Of a DNA stretch of 64,000 nucleotides, positions 1-8,580 are shown piece after piece. Each line of letters opens with the position of its first letter. Positions within the stretch are counted from its first letter, which is position 1. Both the position numbers and the translations under genes were made by a program. The DNA comes from Streptomyces sp. SM11 (GTDB taxonomy: Bacteria; Actinomycetota; Actinomycetes; Streptomycetales; Streptomycetaceae). Under the pieces are notes generated by a model, which was not told the DNA's origin, searched no databases, and saw only the letters and a list, made by a program, of their open reading frames with translations. The DNA lies in assembly GCF_002910905.1 (NCBI RefSeq), contig NZ_NEUE01000300.1:6911-70910 (forward strand), read 5' to 3'.

Positions 1-39
1 CCGTCGCACGGGGCCGTGTCCGCCCTGCCGGCCGTGCCG

Positions 40-792
40 TCAGGCGTCGACCTTCTCCATGACCTCGTCGGACACGTCGAAGTTGGCGAAGACGTTCTGC
101 ACGTCGTCGCTGTCCTCCAGCGCGTCGATGAGCTTGAAGATCTTGCGGGCGCCCTCTTCGTCCAGTTCGACCTGCATGGTCGGCAGGAAGTTGGCCTCGG
201 CGGAGTCGTAGTCGATGCCCGCCTCCTGGAGCGCGGTGCGCACCGCGACCATGTCGGTGGCCTCGCTGACCACCTCGAAGGTCTCGCCGAGGTCGTTGAC
301 CTCCTCGGCGCCCGCGTCGAGGACCGCGCCGAGGACGTCGTCCTCGCCCAGCTCGCCCTTGGGCACGATCACGACGCCCTTGCGGTTGAACAGGTACGAG
401 ACGGAGCCCGGGTCGGCCATCGAGCCGCCGTTCCGGGTCATCGCGACACGTACGTCGGAAGCGGCACGGTTGCGGTTGTCCGTGAGGCACTCGATGAGCA
501 CCGCGACACCGTTGGGGCCGTAACCCTCGTACATGATCGTCTCGTAGTCGGCGCCGCCCGCTTCGAGACCGCCACCGCGCTTGACCGCGGAGTCGATGTT
601 CTTGTTCGGGACGGAGCTCTTCTTCGCCTTCTGGATGGCGTCGACGAGCGTGGGGTTGCCGTCGGGGTCCACGCCGCCGGAACGCGCCGCGACCTCGATG
701 TTCTTGATCAGCTTCGCGAAGAGCTTGCCGCGCTTGGCGTCAATCACGGCCTTCTTGTGCTTCGTCGTAGCCCATTTAGAGTGGCCGGACAT
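40..792 (-). CDS. yebC: YebC/PmpR family DNA-binding transcriptional regulator
   Basis: This 250-residue protein belongs to the widely conserved YebC/PmpR (TACO1-like) family, whose members act as transcriptional regulators or help ribosomes through difficult peptides. The N-terminus begins MSGHSKWATTKHKK, the family signature, followed by the acidic C-terminal half ending near FDVSDEVMEKVDA. The ATG at 792 is chosen because it starts the signature and has AAGGAG just upstream; eight in-frame residues further upstream match nothing in the family. It is the last visible gene of a minus-strand run after pdxS and pdxT. In streptomycetes ruv genes usually follow, but they lie outside this window. 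Confidence 0.95.
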   Translation of the reverse strand: MSGHSKWATTKHKKAVIDAKRGKLFAKLIKNIEVAARSGGVDPDGNPTLVDAIQKAKKSSVPNKNIDSAVKRGGGLEAGGADYETIMYEGYGPNGVAVLIECLTDNRNRAASDVRVAMTRNGGSMADPGSVSYLFNRKGVVIVPKGELGEDDVLGAVLDAGAEEVNDLGETFEVVSEATDMVAVRTALQEAGIDYDSAEANFLPTMQVELDEEGARKIFKLIDALEDSDDVQNVFANFDVSDEVMEKVDA

Positions 793-853
793 CTGCCTTC
801 TCCTTCGCGTCACCAAAATCGAGTCGAACCCGAGAGATCCTACCGGGGTCCGC

Positions 854-1447
854 TCAGTTCACCGCGCGCACCATGTCCACGAACAGAGCGTGTACGCGAT
901 GATCGCCGGTCAGTTCGGGATGGAACGACGTAGCGAGGACATTTCGCTGCCGTACGGAGACGATGTGTCCGCCGTGCTCCGCGATGACCTCGGCCTCGGC
1001 TCCGACGGACTCGACCCAGGGCGCCCGGATGAACACGCCCTCCACGGGACCGCCGTCGATCCCGTCGACCTCGACCGCCGCCTCGAACGACTCGTTCTGC
1101 CGCCCGAAGGCGTTGCGCCGCACGATCATGTCGATGCCGCCGACGGTCTCCTGACCCGAGCGGGGGTCGAGGATCTTCTCGGCCAGCAGGATCATTCCGG
1201 CGCAGGTGCCGTAGACCGGCATCCCGGCCCGGACCCGCTCGCGCAGCGGCTCCATCATGCCGAAGAGCACGGCCAGTTTGGACATGGTGGTGGACTCGCC
1301 GCCCGGGATGACCAGGCCGTCGACCTCGGAGAGCTCCTCGGGGCGCCGGACCGGCCTGGCCACGGCGTCCGCCGAGGCCAGGGCGATCAGGTGCTCCCGT
1401 ACGTCGCCCTGGAGAGCCAGAACACCGATCAGGGGGGTGTCGCTCAT
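854..1447 (-). CDS. pdxT: Pyridoxal 5'-phosphate synthase glutaminase subunit PdxT
   Basis: PdxT is the class I glutamine amidotransferase of the DXP-independent vitamin B6 pathway. It hydrolyses glutamine and channels ammonia to PdxS. At 197 residues it has the usual length. The N-terminal GVLALQGDVREH motif, the nucleophile segment YGTCAGMILLA (Cys near residue 80) and the C-terminal SFHPELTGD containing the catalytic His and Glu are all present. The ATG at 1447 lies only six bases after the pdxS stop, so the two subunits are almost certainly co-transcribed, giving both halves of the PLP synthase complex together. Confidence 0.97.
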   Translation of the reverse strand: MSDTPLIGVLALQGDVREHLIALASADAVARPVRRPEELSEVDGLVIPGGESTTMSKLAVLFGMMEPLRERVRAGMPVYGTCAGMILLAEKILDPRSGQETVGGIDMIVRRNAFGRQNESFEAAVEVDGIDGGPVEGVFIRAPWVESVGAEAEVIAEHGGHIVSVRQRNVLATSFHPELTGDHRVHALFVDMVRAVN

Positions 1448-1453
1448 CAGTGG

Positions 1454-2374
1454 TTACCAGCCGCGGTTGGCGTAGCGCTCGGACTCGGGCAGCGTGTCGC
1501 AGTTGATGCCGACCATGGCCTCGCCCAGGTTGCGGGAGGCGTCCGCGATGACCTTCGGGTCGTCGTAGAAGGTGGTGGCCTTCACGATCGCGGCGGCGCG
1601 CTTGGCCGGGTCGCCGGACTTGAAGATGCCGGAGCCGACGAAGACGCCTTCGGCGCCGAGCTGGCGCATCAGCGCGGCGTCGGCGGGGGTGGCGACGCCA
1701 CCGGCGGAGAACAGCACGACCGGCAGCTTGCCGAGCTCCGCGACCTCCTTGACCAGCTCGTACGGAGCACGCAGGTCCTTGGCGGCGGCGTACAGCTCGT
1801 TGTTGTCGAAGCCGCGCAGCCGGGCGATCTCGTTCTTGATCTGGCGCAGGTGGCGGACGGCCTCGACGACGTTGCCGGTGCCGGCCTCGCCCTTCGAGCG
1901 GATCATGGCCGCGCCCTCGGCGATCCGGCGCAGGGCCTCGCCCAGGTTGGTGGCGCCGCAGACGAAGGGGGTGGTGAAGGCGAACTTGTCGCTGTGGTTG
2001 ACCTCGTCGGCCGGGGTCAGGACCTCGGACTCGTCGATGTAGTCGACGCCGAGGGACTGGAGCACCTGGGCCTCGACGAAGTGGCCGATGCGGGACTTGG
2101 CCATGACGGGGATGGAGACGGCCCCGATGATCTCCTCGATCATGTTGGGGTCGGACATCCGGGCCACGCCGCCGTCCTTGCGGATGTCGGCGGGGACCCG
2201 CTCCAGGGCCATGACGGCCACGGCGCCCGCGTCCTCGGCGATCTTCGCCTGCTCGGCGTCGACGACGTCCATGATCACGCCGCCCTTGAGCTGCTCGGCC
2301 ATGCCGCGCTTGACGCGGGCGGTGCCGGTTGCGGGGTACTCGGCGGACTGCGGGGTGCTGGGAAGCGTGGACAC
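1454..2374 (-). CDS. pdxS: Pyridoxal 5'-phosphate synthase lyase subunit PdxS
   Basis: PdxS is the TIM-barrel synthase subunit that condenses ribose 5-phosphate, glyceraldehyde 3-phosphate and ammonia into pyridoxal phosphate. The 306-residue sequence shows the family blocks VKRGMAEQLKGGVIMDVV, ARMSDPNMIEEI, the active-site region DYIDESEVLTPAD, and the phosphate-binding VLFSAGGVATPADAAL. The GTG at 2374 is preceded by GAGG five bases upstream. The first 20 or so residues are a non-conserved leader typical of actinobacterial PdxS. It precedes pdxT by six bases and follows the phosphatidylinositol mannoside genes on the same strand. Confidence 0.97.
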   Translation of the reverse strand: MSTLPSTPQSAEYPATGTARVKRGMAEQLKGGVIMDVVDAEQAKIAEDAGAVAVMALERVPADIRKDGGVARMSDPNMIEEIIGAVSIPVMAKSRIGHFVEAQVLQSLGVDYIDESEVLTPADEVNHSDKFAFTTPFVCGATNLGEALRRIAEGAAMIRSKGEAGTGNVVEAVRHLRQIKNEIARLRGFDNNELYAAAKDLRAPYELVKEVAELGKLPVVLFSAGGVATPADAALMRQLGAEGVFVGSGIFKSGDPAKRAAAIVKATTFYDDPKVIADASRNLGEAMVGINCDTLPESERYANRGW

Positions 2375-2495
2375 GGGACCTCACTCGGTTTAAGACGCTG
2401 GATACTGCATCGCCGAGCAAACGCTGTGGGACCAGTCCACAGCAAGGGCCAATGGGCAGGGCGTGGATCGTTTTGGCCCTGGACCGTTCCCCGAC

Positions 2496-3044
2496 TCAGG
2501 TGCCGGGGCGGTCCGCGAGAGCCACCGGCGGGGCGTCGTCCATCTCGAAGGCGAGCGGGAACGGCGCGTGCCCGGCCAGCTTGAAGAGCCGGACAGTACG
2601 GTGCCGGCGCAGGGCGCGGGCGGCGCGCACGGAGTCGTTGTGGAAGCGCCGGGCCATGGGGACGCGGCGTACGGCGGCGGCCAGTTCGGTGGCCGCCTCC
2701 TCGCCGCCGGGGATCTCCTTCACCACCTCGACCTGGGCCGGTTCACCGAAGACGGCGCGCAGGGCGGTGCTCAGTTCGCTCTCGGCGACCTCGCGGTGGT
2801 CCTCCTCGGCCTGCCGGGCGGCGTGCGCGGCCTCGTACAGGACGATCGAGGCGGCCGGATCCAGGACGCCGGAGGTGGCCAGCTCCTGGGTGACCGAGGC
2901 GCGGCGCAGCAGTTGGGCGTCGAGGGCGGCGCGGGCGGCGTCGATCCGGGAGTGCAGGCGGTCGAGCCGGCCGGCGGTCCAGCTGAGGTACACGCCGACC
3001 GCGATGAGGGCGAGGACGATCCAGACGATGAGGGTTACGGTCAC
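2496..3044 (-). CDS. Membrane-anchored protein of unknown function downstream of pimA
   Basis: This 182-residue protein has one N-terminal hydrophobic helix (about residues 4-21, LIVWIVLALIAVGVYLSW) followed by a long charged, alanine- and arginine-rich region predicted to be helical. That layout recalls LemA-type single-pass proteins, but I see no LemA signature and do not assign the family. The GTG at 3044 is the only start that keeps the membrane helix. It lies 67 bases after pimA and is probably the last gene of that operon, which suggests an envelope-related role by context only. Confidence 0.75.
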   Translation of the reverse strand: MTVTLIVWIVLALIAVGVYLSWTAGRLDRLHSRIDAARAALDAQLLRRASVTQELATSGVLDPAASIVLYEAAHAARQAEEDHREVAESELSTALRAVFGEPAQVEVVKEIPGGEEAATELAAAVRRVPMARRFHNDSVRAARALRRHRTVRLFKLAGHAPFPLAFEMDDAPPVALADRPGT

Positions 3045-3111
3045 GGGCCCACACGCTACCGTCGCCGGAGGCCCCGGCCCGCACCCCCGTCAGGAACGGG
3101 CTCCCCGGGGC

Positions 3112-4272
3112 TCACTCCCGCGCGAGTCCGAACCGGGCCCGCAGCCCCGGGCGTTCGTCCGCCGCGACCGAGGCGGCCCCGTCGGTCACCGTCTCGTACA
3201 CCGCGAGGATGTCGGCCCCCACCGTCGCCCAGTCGAAGCGCCGTACATGGGCCTCGCCGCGCTCGCGCAGTCCGGCCCGGCGCTCCGGGTCGCCCAGCAG
3301 CCGGATCGCGGCGGCGGCCAGCGCGTCGGCGTCCTCGTTGGCGAACAGGTCGCCCGCCGCGCCCTGGTCCAGCACCTGCGCGAAGGCCTCCAGGTCGCTC
3401 GCCAGCACCGGCGCTCCGGCCGACAGCGCCTCGACCAGGATGATGCCGAAGCTCTCACCGCCGGTGTTGGGGGCCACGTACACATCGACGCTGCGCAGCA
3501 GCCGGGCCTTGTCCTCGTCGCTCACCATGCCGAGGAACTCGACTCGCTCGCGCAGTTCCTTCGGCAGCGAGGCCACCGCCTCCTCCTCGTCACCGCGCCC
3601 GGCGACCAGCAGCCGGGCCTCGGGGTGGGCGGCGAGGATCGCGGGCAGCGCCTTCATCAGGACGGGCAGGCCCTTGCGGGGTTCGTCGATGCGACCGATG
3701 AAGCCGAGGGTCCGGCCCTGCCATTCGGCCTTCGGCTCGGCCTTGGCGAAGAAGCCGACGTCGACGCCGTTGGGGATGAGGACGGCGTCCCCGCCGAGGT
3801 GCTCGACCAGCGTGCGCCGGGCGTACTCACTGACGGCGATCCGAGCACTGATCTTCTCCAGCGCGGGCTGGAGGATCGGGTACGCGGCGATCATCGCCCG
3901 GGAACGCGGGTTGGAGGTGTGGAAGGTGGCCACGATCGGCCCCTGCGCCGCCCAGCAGGCCAGCAGGCCCAGCGACGGTGAGGTCGGCTCGTGGATGTGG
4001 ATGACGTCGAACGTGCCGTCGTGCAGCCAGCGCCGCACCCGGGCCGCCGACAGGAAGCCGAAGTTCAGCCGGGCGACGGAGCCGTTGTACGGGACGGGAA
4101 CGGCCCGGCCCGCCGAGACCACGTAGGGCGGCAGCGGTGTCTCGTCGTCGGCGGGGGCCAGGACGGAGACCTCGTGGCCGAGCCGGATCAGGTGTTCGGC
4201 CAGGTCCCTGATGTGGAACTGCACACCGCCCGGCACGTCCCAGGAGTACGGGCAGACGATGCCGATCTTCAC
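3112..4272 (-). CDS. pimA: Phosphatidylinositol alpha-mannosyltransferase PimA
   Basis: PimA transfers mannose from GDP-mannose to phosphatidylinositol, the first step of phosphatidylinositol mannoside synthesis, at the inner face of the membrane. The 386-residue GT-B protein has the N-terminal MKIGIVCPYSWDVPGGVQFH block, a C-terminal GT4 donor domain with GFIGRIDEPRKGLPVL, and the EX7E element ESFGIILVEAL. Translation starts at the GTG at 4272 (read as Met), which overlaps the TGA of the acyltransferase gene in a GTGA, so the two are probably translationally coupled. A longer open frame runs upstream but lies inside the preceding gene. Confidence 0.92.
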   Translation of the reverse strand: MKIGIVCPYSWDVPGGVQFHIRDLAEHLIRLGHEVSVLAPADDETPLPPYVVSAGRAVPVPYNGSVARLNFGFLSAARVRRWLHDGTFDVIHIHEPTSPSLGLLACWAAQGPIVATFHTSNPRSRAMIAAYPILQPALEKISARIAVSEYARRTLVEHLGGDAVLIPNGVDVGFFAKAEPKAEWQGRTLGFIGRIDEPRKGLPVLMKALPAILAAHPEARLLVAGRGDEEEAVASLPKELRERVEFLGMVSDEDKARLLRSVDVYVAPNTGGESFGIILVEALSAGAPVLASDLEAFAQVLDQGAAGDLFANEDADALAAAAIRLLGDPERRAGLRERGEAHVRRFDWATVGADILAVYETVTDGAASVAADERPGLRARFGLARE

Positions 4273-5192
4273 GTGGGTTCCCCCCGGGGGTCCAGGTCGT
4301 CCAGCCAGAGCCGCTGGAGCATGTGCCAGTCCTCCGGGTGCTCGGCGATGCCATCGGCGAAGGCGTCGGCCAGTGCCTGGGTCATGGCGGAGGTCCGCTC
4401 GGCGCGGGTGCCCTCCCGCGTCGCCTCGACCGCCGGGTGGATGCGCGCCTTCATCACCGGTGTGCCGTCGTACCAGAGGGTCACCGGCAGCAGCAGCGCG
4501 CCCGTCTGCTGGGCGAGCAGCGCCGGGCCCGCGGGCATCCGCGCGGTGGAGCCGAAGAACGACACCTCGACGCCGGACGCGGACAGGTCCCGGTCGGCCA
4601 CCAGGCAGATCAGGCCGCCCGCGCGCAGCCGCCGGGCCAGGGTGCCGAAGGCGGCTCCGCCGCTGTGCGGCAGGACCTCCATGCCCAGGCCCTCGCGGTA
4701 GGCGACGAACCGGTCGTAGAGCGTCGCGGGCTCCAGGCGTTCGGCGACGGTGGTGAAGGGGACCTTCAGGTCGGTGGTGACCCAGGCTCCCGCGAGGTCC
4801 CAGTTGCCCAGGTGCGGCAGGGCGATGATCACGCCGTTTCCGGCGTCCAAGCCCTCGGTGAGGTGGTGCACGTCGGCTACGTCGATGCTGTCCTTGATGC
4901 GCTCCGGGGTCCAGGTCGGCAGCCGGAACGACTCCCTCCAGTAGCGCATGTAGGAGCGCATACCGGCGCGGGACAGCTCGGCCAGTCGCTCCGGCCCCGC
5001 GTCGGGGACGACCCGGGCCAGGTTCGACTCCAGGCGCAGCACGCTCTTGCCGCGCCGCTTCCACGCCTGGTCGGCGATGGTGCGGAAGAGGCGGGCGGCG
5101 GCGGGCTCGGGCAGCTTCTTGACGGCGCTCCAGCCCAGCCCGTACAGCCCGTCGGTGATCCGGCCCTTCAGGTCGGACGCGCCGGCGCTCAC
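4269..5192 (-). CDS. Phosphatidylinositol mannoside acyltransferase (LpxL/HtrB-like family)
   Basis: This 307-residue protein is a lysophospholipid acyltransferase of the lauroyl-transferase family, in actinobacteria the PatA type that acylates the mannose of PIM. The catalytic HX4D motif is seen as PHLGNWDLAG (about residues 125-133). The GTG start at 5192 overlaps the TGA of pgsA (GTGA) and gives the usual family length; the open frame extends further upstream but that part is antisense-like shadow over pgsA. Its stop overlaps the pimA start in the same way. The three-gene arrangement pgsA-acyltransferase-pimA fixes its role in PIM lipid synthesis. Confidence 0.88.
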   Translation of the reverse strand: MSAGASDLKGRITDGLYGLGWSAVKKLPEPAAARLFRTIADQAWKRRGKSVLRLESNLARVVPDAGPERLAELSRAGMRSYMRYWRESFRLPTWTPERIKDSIDVADVHHLTEGLDAGNGVIIALPHLGNWDLAGAWVTTDLKVPFTTVAERLEPATLYDRFVAYREGLGMEVLPHSGGAAFGTLARRLRAGGLICLVADRDLSASGVEVSFFGSTARMPAGPALLAQQTGALLLPVTLWYDGTPVMKARIHPAVEATREGTRAERTSAMTQALADAFADGIAEHPEDWHMLQRLWLDDLDPRGEPT

Positions 5193-5902
5193 CGGTCGGC
5201 CTCGCTCCCCTGGCCGGCGGAACCGGTGGAGGACGCGTCCGCGGCGGCCTGTCCCCCGGCGGCGGCCTCCGCGGCGTCCGCCTCGGCGGATTCGCGGCGT
5301 ACGGTCACCACGCGCTGGATCAACGTCACCAGGCTGCCCGCGGCGACGATCCACAGGGCGATCGGCAGCAGGACGTCGATACCGGGGACACCGAACGCGT
5401 GCAGTCCGGCGAGACCGGCGGCGACCAGCGAGATCACCAGGCGTTCGGCGCGCTCCACGAGGCCGTTGACCGCGACCGGCAGGCCGATCGACTCGCCGCG
5501 CGCCTTGGTGTACGAGACCACCTGGCCGCTGGCCAGGCAGAAGATCGCGACGGCACACAGGATGTTGTCGTCGCCGCTGCCCGCGTACCAGAGGGCGAAG
5601 CCGGCGAAGATCGCCCCGTCGGCGACCCGGTCCAGCGTCGAGTCGAGGAACGCGCCCCACCGGCTGGAGATCCCGGCCTGCCGCGCCATGTTGCCGTCGA
5701 CGAGGTCGGAGAAGACGAAGATCGTGATGACGATCGTGCCCCAGAAGAACTCCCCCATCGGGAAAAAGACCAGCGCACCTGCCATCACTCCGGCCGTGCC
5801 GATGAGAGTGACCGCGTCGGGGCTGACCCCGAGGCGGAGCAGCAGAGCGGCGAACGGTGTGAGGACACGCGTGAAGAATGCACGCGCGTACTTGTTCAGC
5901 AT
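5189..5902 (-). CDS. pgsA: CDP-alcohol phosphatidyltransferase, phosphatidylinositol phosphate synthase type
   Basis: The enzyme joins CDP-diacylglycerol to an inositol phosphate to give phosphatidylinositol phosphate, the precursor of PI and PIMs. The CDP-alcohol phosphotransferase signature D-x2-DG-x2-AR-x8-G-x3-D-x3-D is complete in SDLVDGNMARQAGISS and the following GAFLDSTLDRVAD. Several transmembrane helices are evident. The ATG at 5902 is chosen because MLNKYARAFFTRVL is the typical N-terminus and GGGAAGG precedes it. It heads a tightly coupled minus-strand operon with the acyltransferase and pimA and is divergent from the EF-G-like gene, so the 300-base gap between them should hold both promoters. 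Confidence 0.92.
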   Translation of the reverse strand: MLNKYARAFFTRVLTPFAALLLRLGVSPDAVTLIGTAGVMAGALVFFPMGEFFWGTIVITIFVFSDLVDGNMARQAGISSRWGAFLDSTLDRVADGAIFAGFALWYAGSGDDNILCAVAIFCLASGQVVSYTKARGESIGLPVAVNGLVERAERLVISLVAAGLAGLHAFGVPGIDVLLPIALWIVAAGSLVTLIQRVVTVRRESAEADAAEAAAGGQAAADASSTGSAGQGSEADR

Positions 5903-6201
5903 GGCCTTCCCGAGGGTTCGGTTGGCCGAGCGGCCCCTACGGCCACCGGCTGGCCCATCGTAGTCACCACCGGTGCCTTCCACCTGACGGGCACCCGCCG
6001 CCGGGCGTCACGCGGGCTTCCCGCACCGGCCGGACGGCGCGCGTGCGCGACGTATGGACGCGGTCCCGCTCCGGTGCCAAGCTCGAAGGACCGCGGGCGT
6101 CGCCGAAGCCGCCGCGGCGGCCTCCCCGTGCCCGTGACCACCGCTGCTCCGCGCGCGGTCGCCCTCCCCCGCACCGCGCCATCGACCGGGAGGCACGCAT
6201 C

Positions 6202-8427
6202 ATGGGCGACAAGGCACACGCACACCCCGGGGCCGCCGGAGGAGCACCGACGGCCGGCCACCCCTCCGCCGTACGGAACGTGGTGCTGGTCGGCCCCAGC
6301 GGATCGGGCAAGACCACACTGGTCGAGGCGCTGGCCCTGACGGCGGGCGCCGTGAACCGGGCCGGGCGGGTCGAGGACGGGGCGACCGTCTCCGACTACG
6401 ACGAGATCGAGCAGCGCCGACGGCGTTCCGTACAGCTCTCGCTGGTCCCGGTGGCCTGGGGCGGCTGCAAGATCAATCTGCTGGACACCCCCGGCTACGC
6501 GGACTTCGTCGGGGAGTTGCGGGCCGGTCTGCGTGCGGCGGACGCGGCCCTCTTCGTCGTCTCCGCGGCCACGGACGCGGCGTCCGTGGCCGCGACCACC
6601 CGGGCCGCCTGGGAGGAGTGCGCGCTCGTCGGCATGCCGCGCGCGATCGTCGTCACGCACCTGGACACCGCCCGCACCTCCTACCGGGAGATGAACCGGA
6701 TCTGCGCCGAGGCCTTCGGGGGCGATGACCCCGACGCCGTACTGCCGCTGTACCTGCCGGTGCTGGGGCCCGAGGGTGCCGACGGGCACGCCCCGCTGAC
6801 CGGGCTCACCGGGCTGCTGAGCCGGCGGATCCTCGACTACTCCTCCGGGGAACGCGCCGAGCTGCCGCCCGCCCCCGACCAGGAGGAACCGCTGCGGGAG
6901 GCCCGGGACCGGCTGATCGAGGGGATCGTCGCCGAGAGCGAGGACGAGTCCCTGATGGACCGCTATCTCGCCGGCGAGGACATCGACGTCGCGGCACTGA
7001 TCGGCGATCTGGAACAGGCCGTCGCCCGGGGTTCCTTCCACCCCGTCCTCACCGCGGCCCCGGCGGCCGAGGGCGCCCGCCAGGGCATCGGCACCGTGGA
7101 GCTGCTGGAGCTGATCACCCGCGGCTTCCCGACCCCGCTGGAGCGCACTCCGCCCGTCGTCACCACCCCGTCGGGCAAGCCTCGGACCGCTCCGGTCTGC
7201 GATCCGGAGGGTCCGCTGGTCGCCGAGGTCGTCAAGACGGCCTCCGACCCGTACGTGGGCCGGGTCTCGCTGGTCCGCGTCTTCTCCGGCACCCTGCGTC
7301 CCGACGACTCCGTGCACCTGTGCGGCCACGGCCTGACCGCGACGGGGCACGCGCCGCGCCCCTGTCACGAGGCGGAGATCCGCGTCGGGGCGCTCACCTC
7401 GCCGTTCGGCCGCCGGCAGCACGCCCTGGACCGGTGCGTCGCGGGCGATCTGGCGTGCGTGGCCCGGCTCGGCGAGGCGGAGACCGGCGACACGCTCTCC
7501 CCGGTCGGCGACCCCGTCCTGATCGAGCCCTGGTCGACACCGGACGCGCTTCTCCCGCTGGCCGTACGGGCGCACGGCAAGGCGGACGAGGACAAGCTGT
7601 CGCAGGGCCTGGCCCGACTGGTCGCCGAGGACCCCACGCTGCGCCTCGAACAGAACCCGGACACCGGTCAGGTCGTCCTGTGGTGCCTGGGCGAGGCCCA
7701 TCAGGAGCTCGCCCTGGAGCGGCTGCGCAACCGTTACGGCGTCCAGGTCGACGCGGAGCCGCACCGGGTGCCGCTGCGGGAGACGTTCGCCGGGCGGGCG
7801 GCCGGGCGCGGACGGCACGTCAAGCAGTCGGGCGGGCACGGACAGTTCGCGATCTGCGAGATCGAGGTGGAGCCGCTGCCGCCGGGCTCGGGCATCGAGT
7901 TCATCGACAAGGTCGTCGGCGGTTCGGTGCCGCGTCAGTTCATTCCCTCGGTGGAGAAGGGTGTGCGGGCCCAGGCTGCCCGGGGGCTGGCCGCCGGGCA
8001 CCCCCTGGTCGACGTCCGCGTCACGCTGCTGGACGGCAAGGCGCACTCGGTGGACTCCTCCGACACCGCCTTCCAGACCGCCGGGGCGCTCGCGCTGCGG
8101 GAGGCCGCGTCCGACACCCGTATCCAGCTCCTGGAACCGGTCTGCGAGGTGAGCGTCCTGGTCCCGGACGACTACGTGGGCCCGGTGATGAGCGACCTGT
8201 CGGGGCGGCGGGGCCGGGTCGTGGGCACCGAGCAGAATCCGGGCGGGCGCACCCTCGTACGGGCCGAGGTGCCGGAGATCGAGGTCGGCCGGTACGCGGT
8301 GGACCTGCGCTCCCTGTCGCACGGCACCGGCCGCTTCGACCGCGCCTACACCCGGCACGAGGCGATGCCGCCGCAGGTCGCCGAACGGGTCCGCGCGGAA
8401 CGGGCGGACGGGGCACCCGGCGCGTGA
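6202..8427 (+). CDS. Elongation factor G-like GTPase (EF-G paralogue)
   Basis: This 741-residue protein has the complete EF-G layout: G domain (about 25-290), domain II, then domains III-V including the conserved HVKQSGGHGQF block near residue 545. The P-loop is GPSGSGKT and G3 is DTPGYADF, but the G4 position reads VTHLD instead of the usual NKxD, so guanine specificity may be altered. It belongs to the actinobacterial 'EF-G-like' group of uncertain role, not to the housekeeping fusA, which in streptomycetes sits with the rps genes. GGGAGG lies eight bases before the ATG at 6202. A ribosome-linked stress or rescue role is inference. Confidence 0.85.
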   Translation: MGDKAHAHPGAAGGAPTAGHPSAVRNVVLVGPSGSGKTTLVEALALTAGAVNRAGRVEDGATVSDYDEIEQRRRRSVQLSLVPVAWGGCKINLLDTPGYADFVGELRAGLRAADAALFVVSAATDAASVAATTRAAWEECALVGMPRAIVVTHLDTARTSYREMNRICAEAFGGDDPDAVLPLYLPVLGPEGADGHAPLTGLTGLLSRRILDYSSGERAELPPAPDQEEPLREARDRLIEGIVAESEDESLMDRYLAGEDIDVAALIGDLEQAVARGSFHPVLTAAPAAEGARQGIGTVELLELITRGFPTPLERTPPVVTTPSGKPRTAPVCDPEGPLVAEVVKTASDPYVGRVSLVRVFSGTLRPDDSVHLCGHGLTATGHAPRPCHEAEIRVGALTSPFGRRQHALDRCVAGDLACVARLGEAETGDTLSPVGDPVLIEPWSTPDALLPLAVRAHGKADEDKLSQGLARLVAEDPTLRLEQNPDTGQVVLWCLGEAHQELALERLRNRYGVQVDAEPHRVPLRETFAGRAAGRGRHVKQSGGHGQFAICEIEVEPLPPGSGIEFIDKVVGGSVPRQFIPSVEKGVRAQAARGLAAGHPLVDVRVTLLDGKAHSVDSSDTAFQTAGALALREAASDTRIQLLEPVCEVSVLVPDDYVGPVMSDLSGRRGRVVGTEQNPGGRTLVRAEVPEIEVGRYAVDLRSLSHGTGRFDRAYTRHEAMPPQVAERVRAERADGAPGA

Positions 8428-8580
8428 CCGGCGCACTGTCGCACACGCCGCCCGCGTCCACACCGGTGGCAGGTGGTGCGGCGATCCGGACGATACGCTG
8501 TGGTCGCAGCTCAGAAGGTATGCCGCGTACGGTAGTTGGGCACACCGCAGGAGCAGACGTGCGGCGAGTGGGGGCGACAG

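Noticed and set aside
840..2420. Long arginine-rich open frame antisense or out of frame over pdxT/pdxS
   Set aside because: It is a high-GC shadow: composition is Arg/Gly/Pro only and it covers two clear genes in the correct frames.
6202..8427. Tetracycline resistance TetM-like ribosomal protection protein
   Set aside because: The protein is EF-G-like, but the domain IV region shows no TetM features I recognise and it lies in a conserved core setting.
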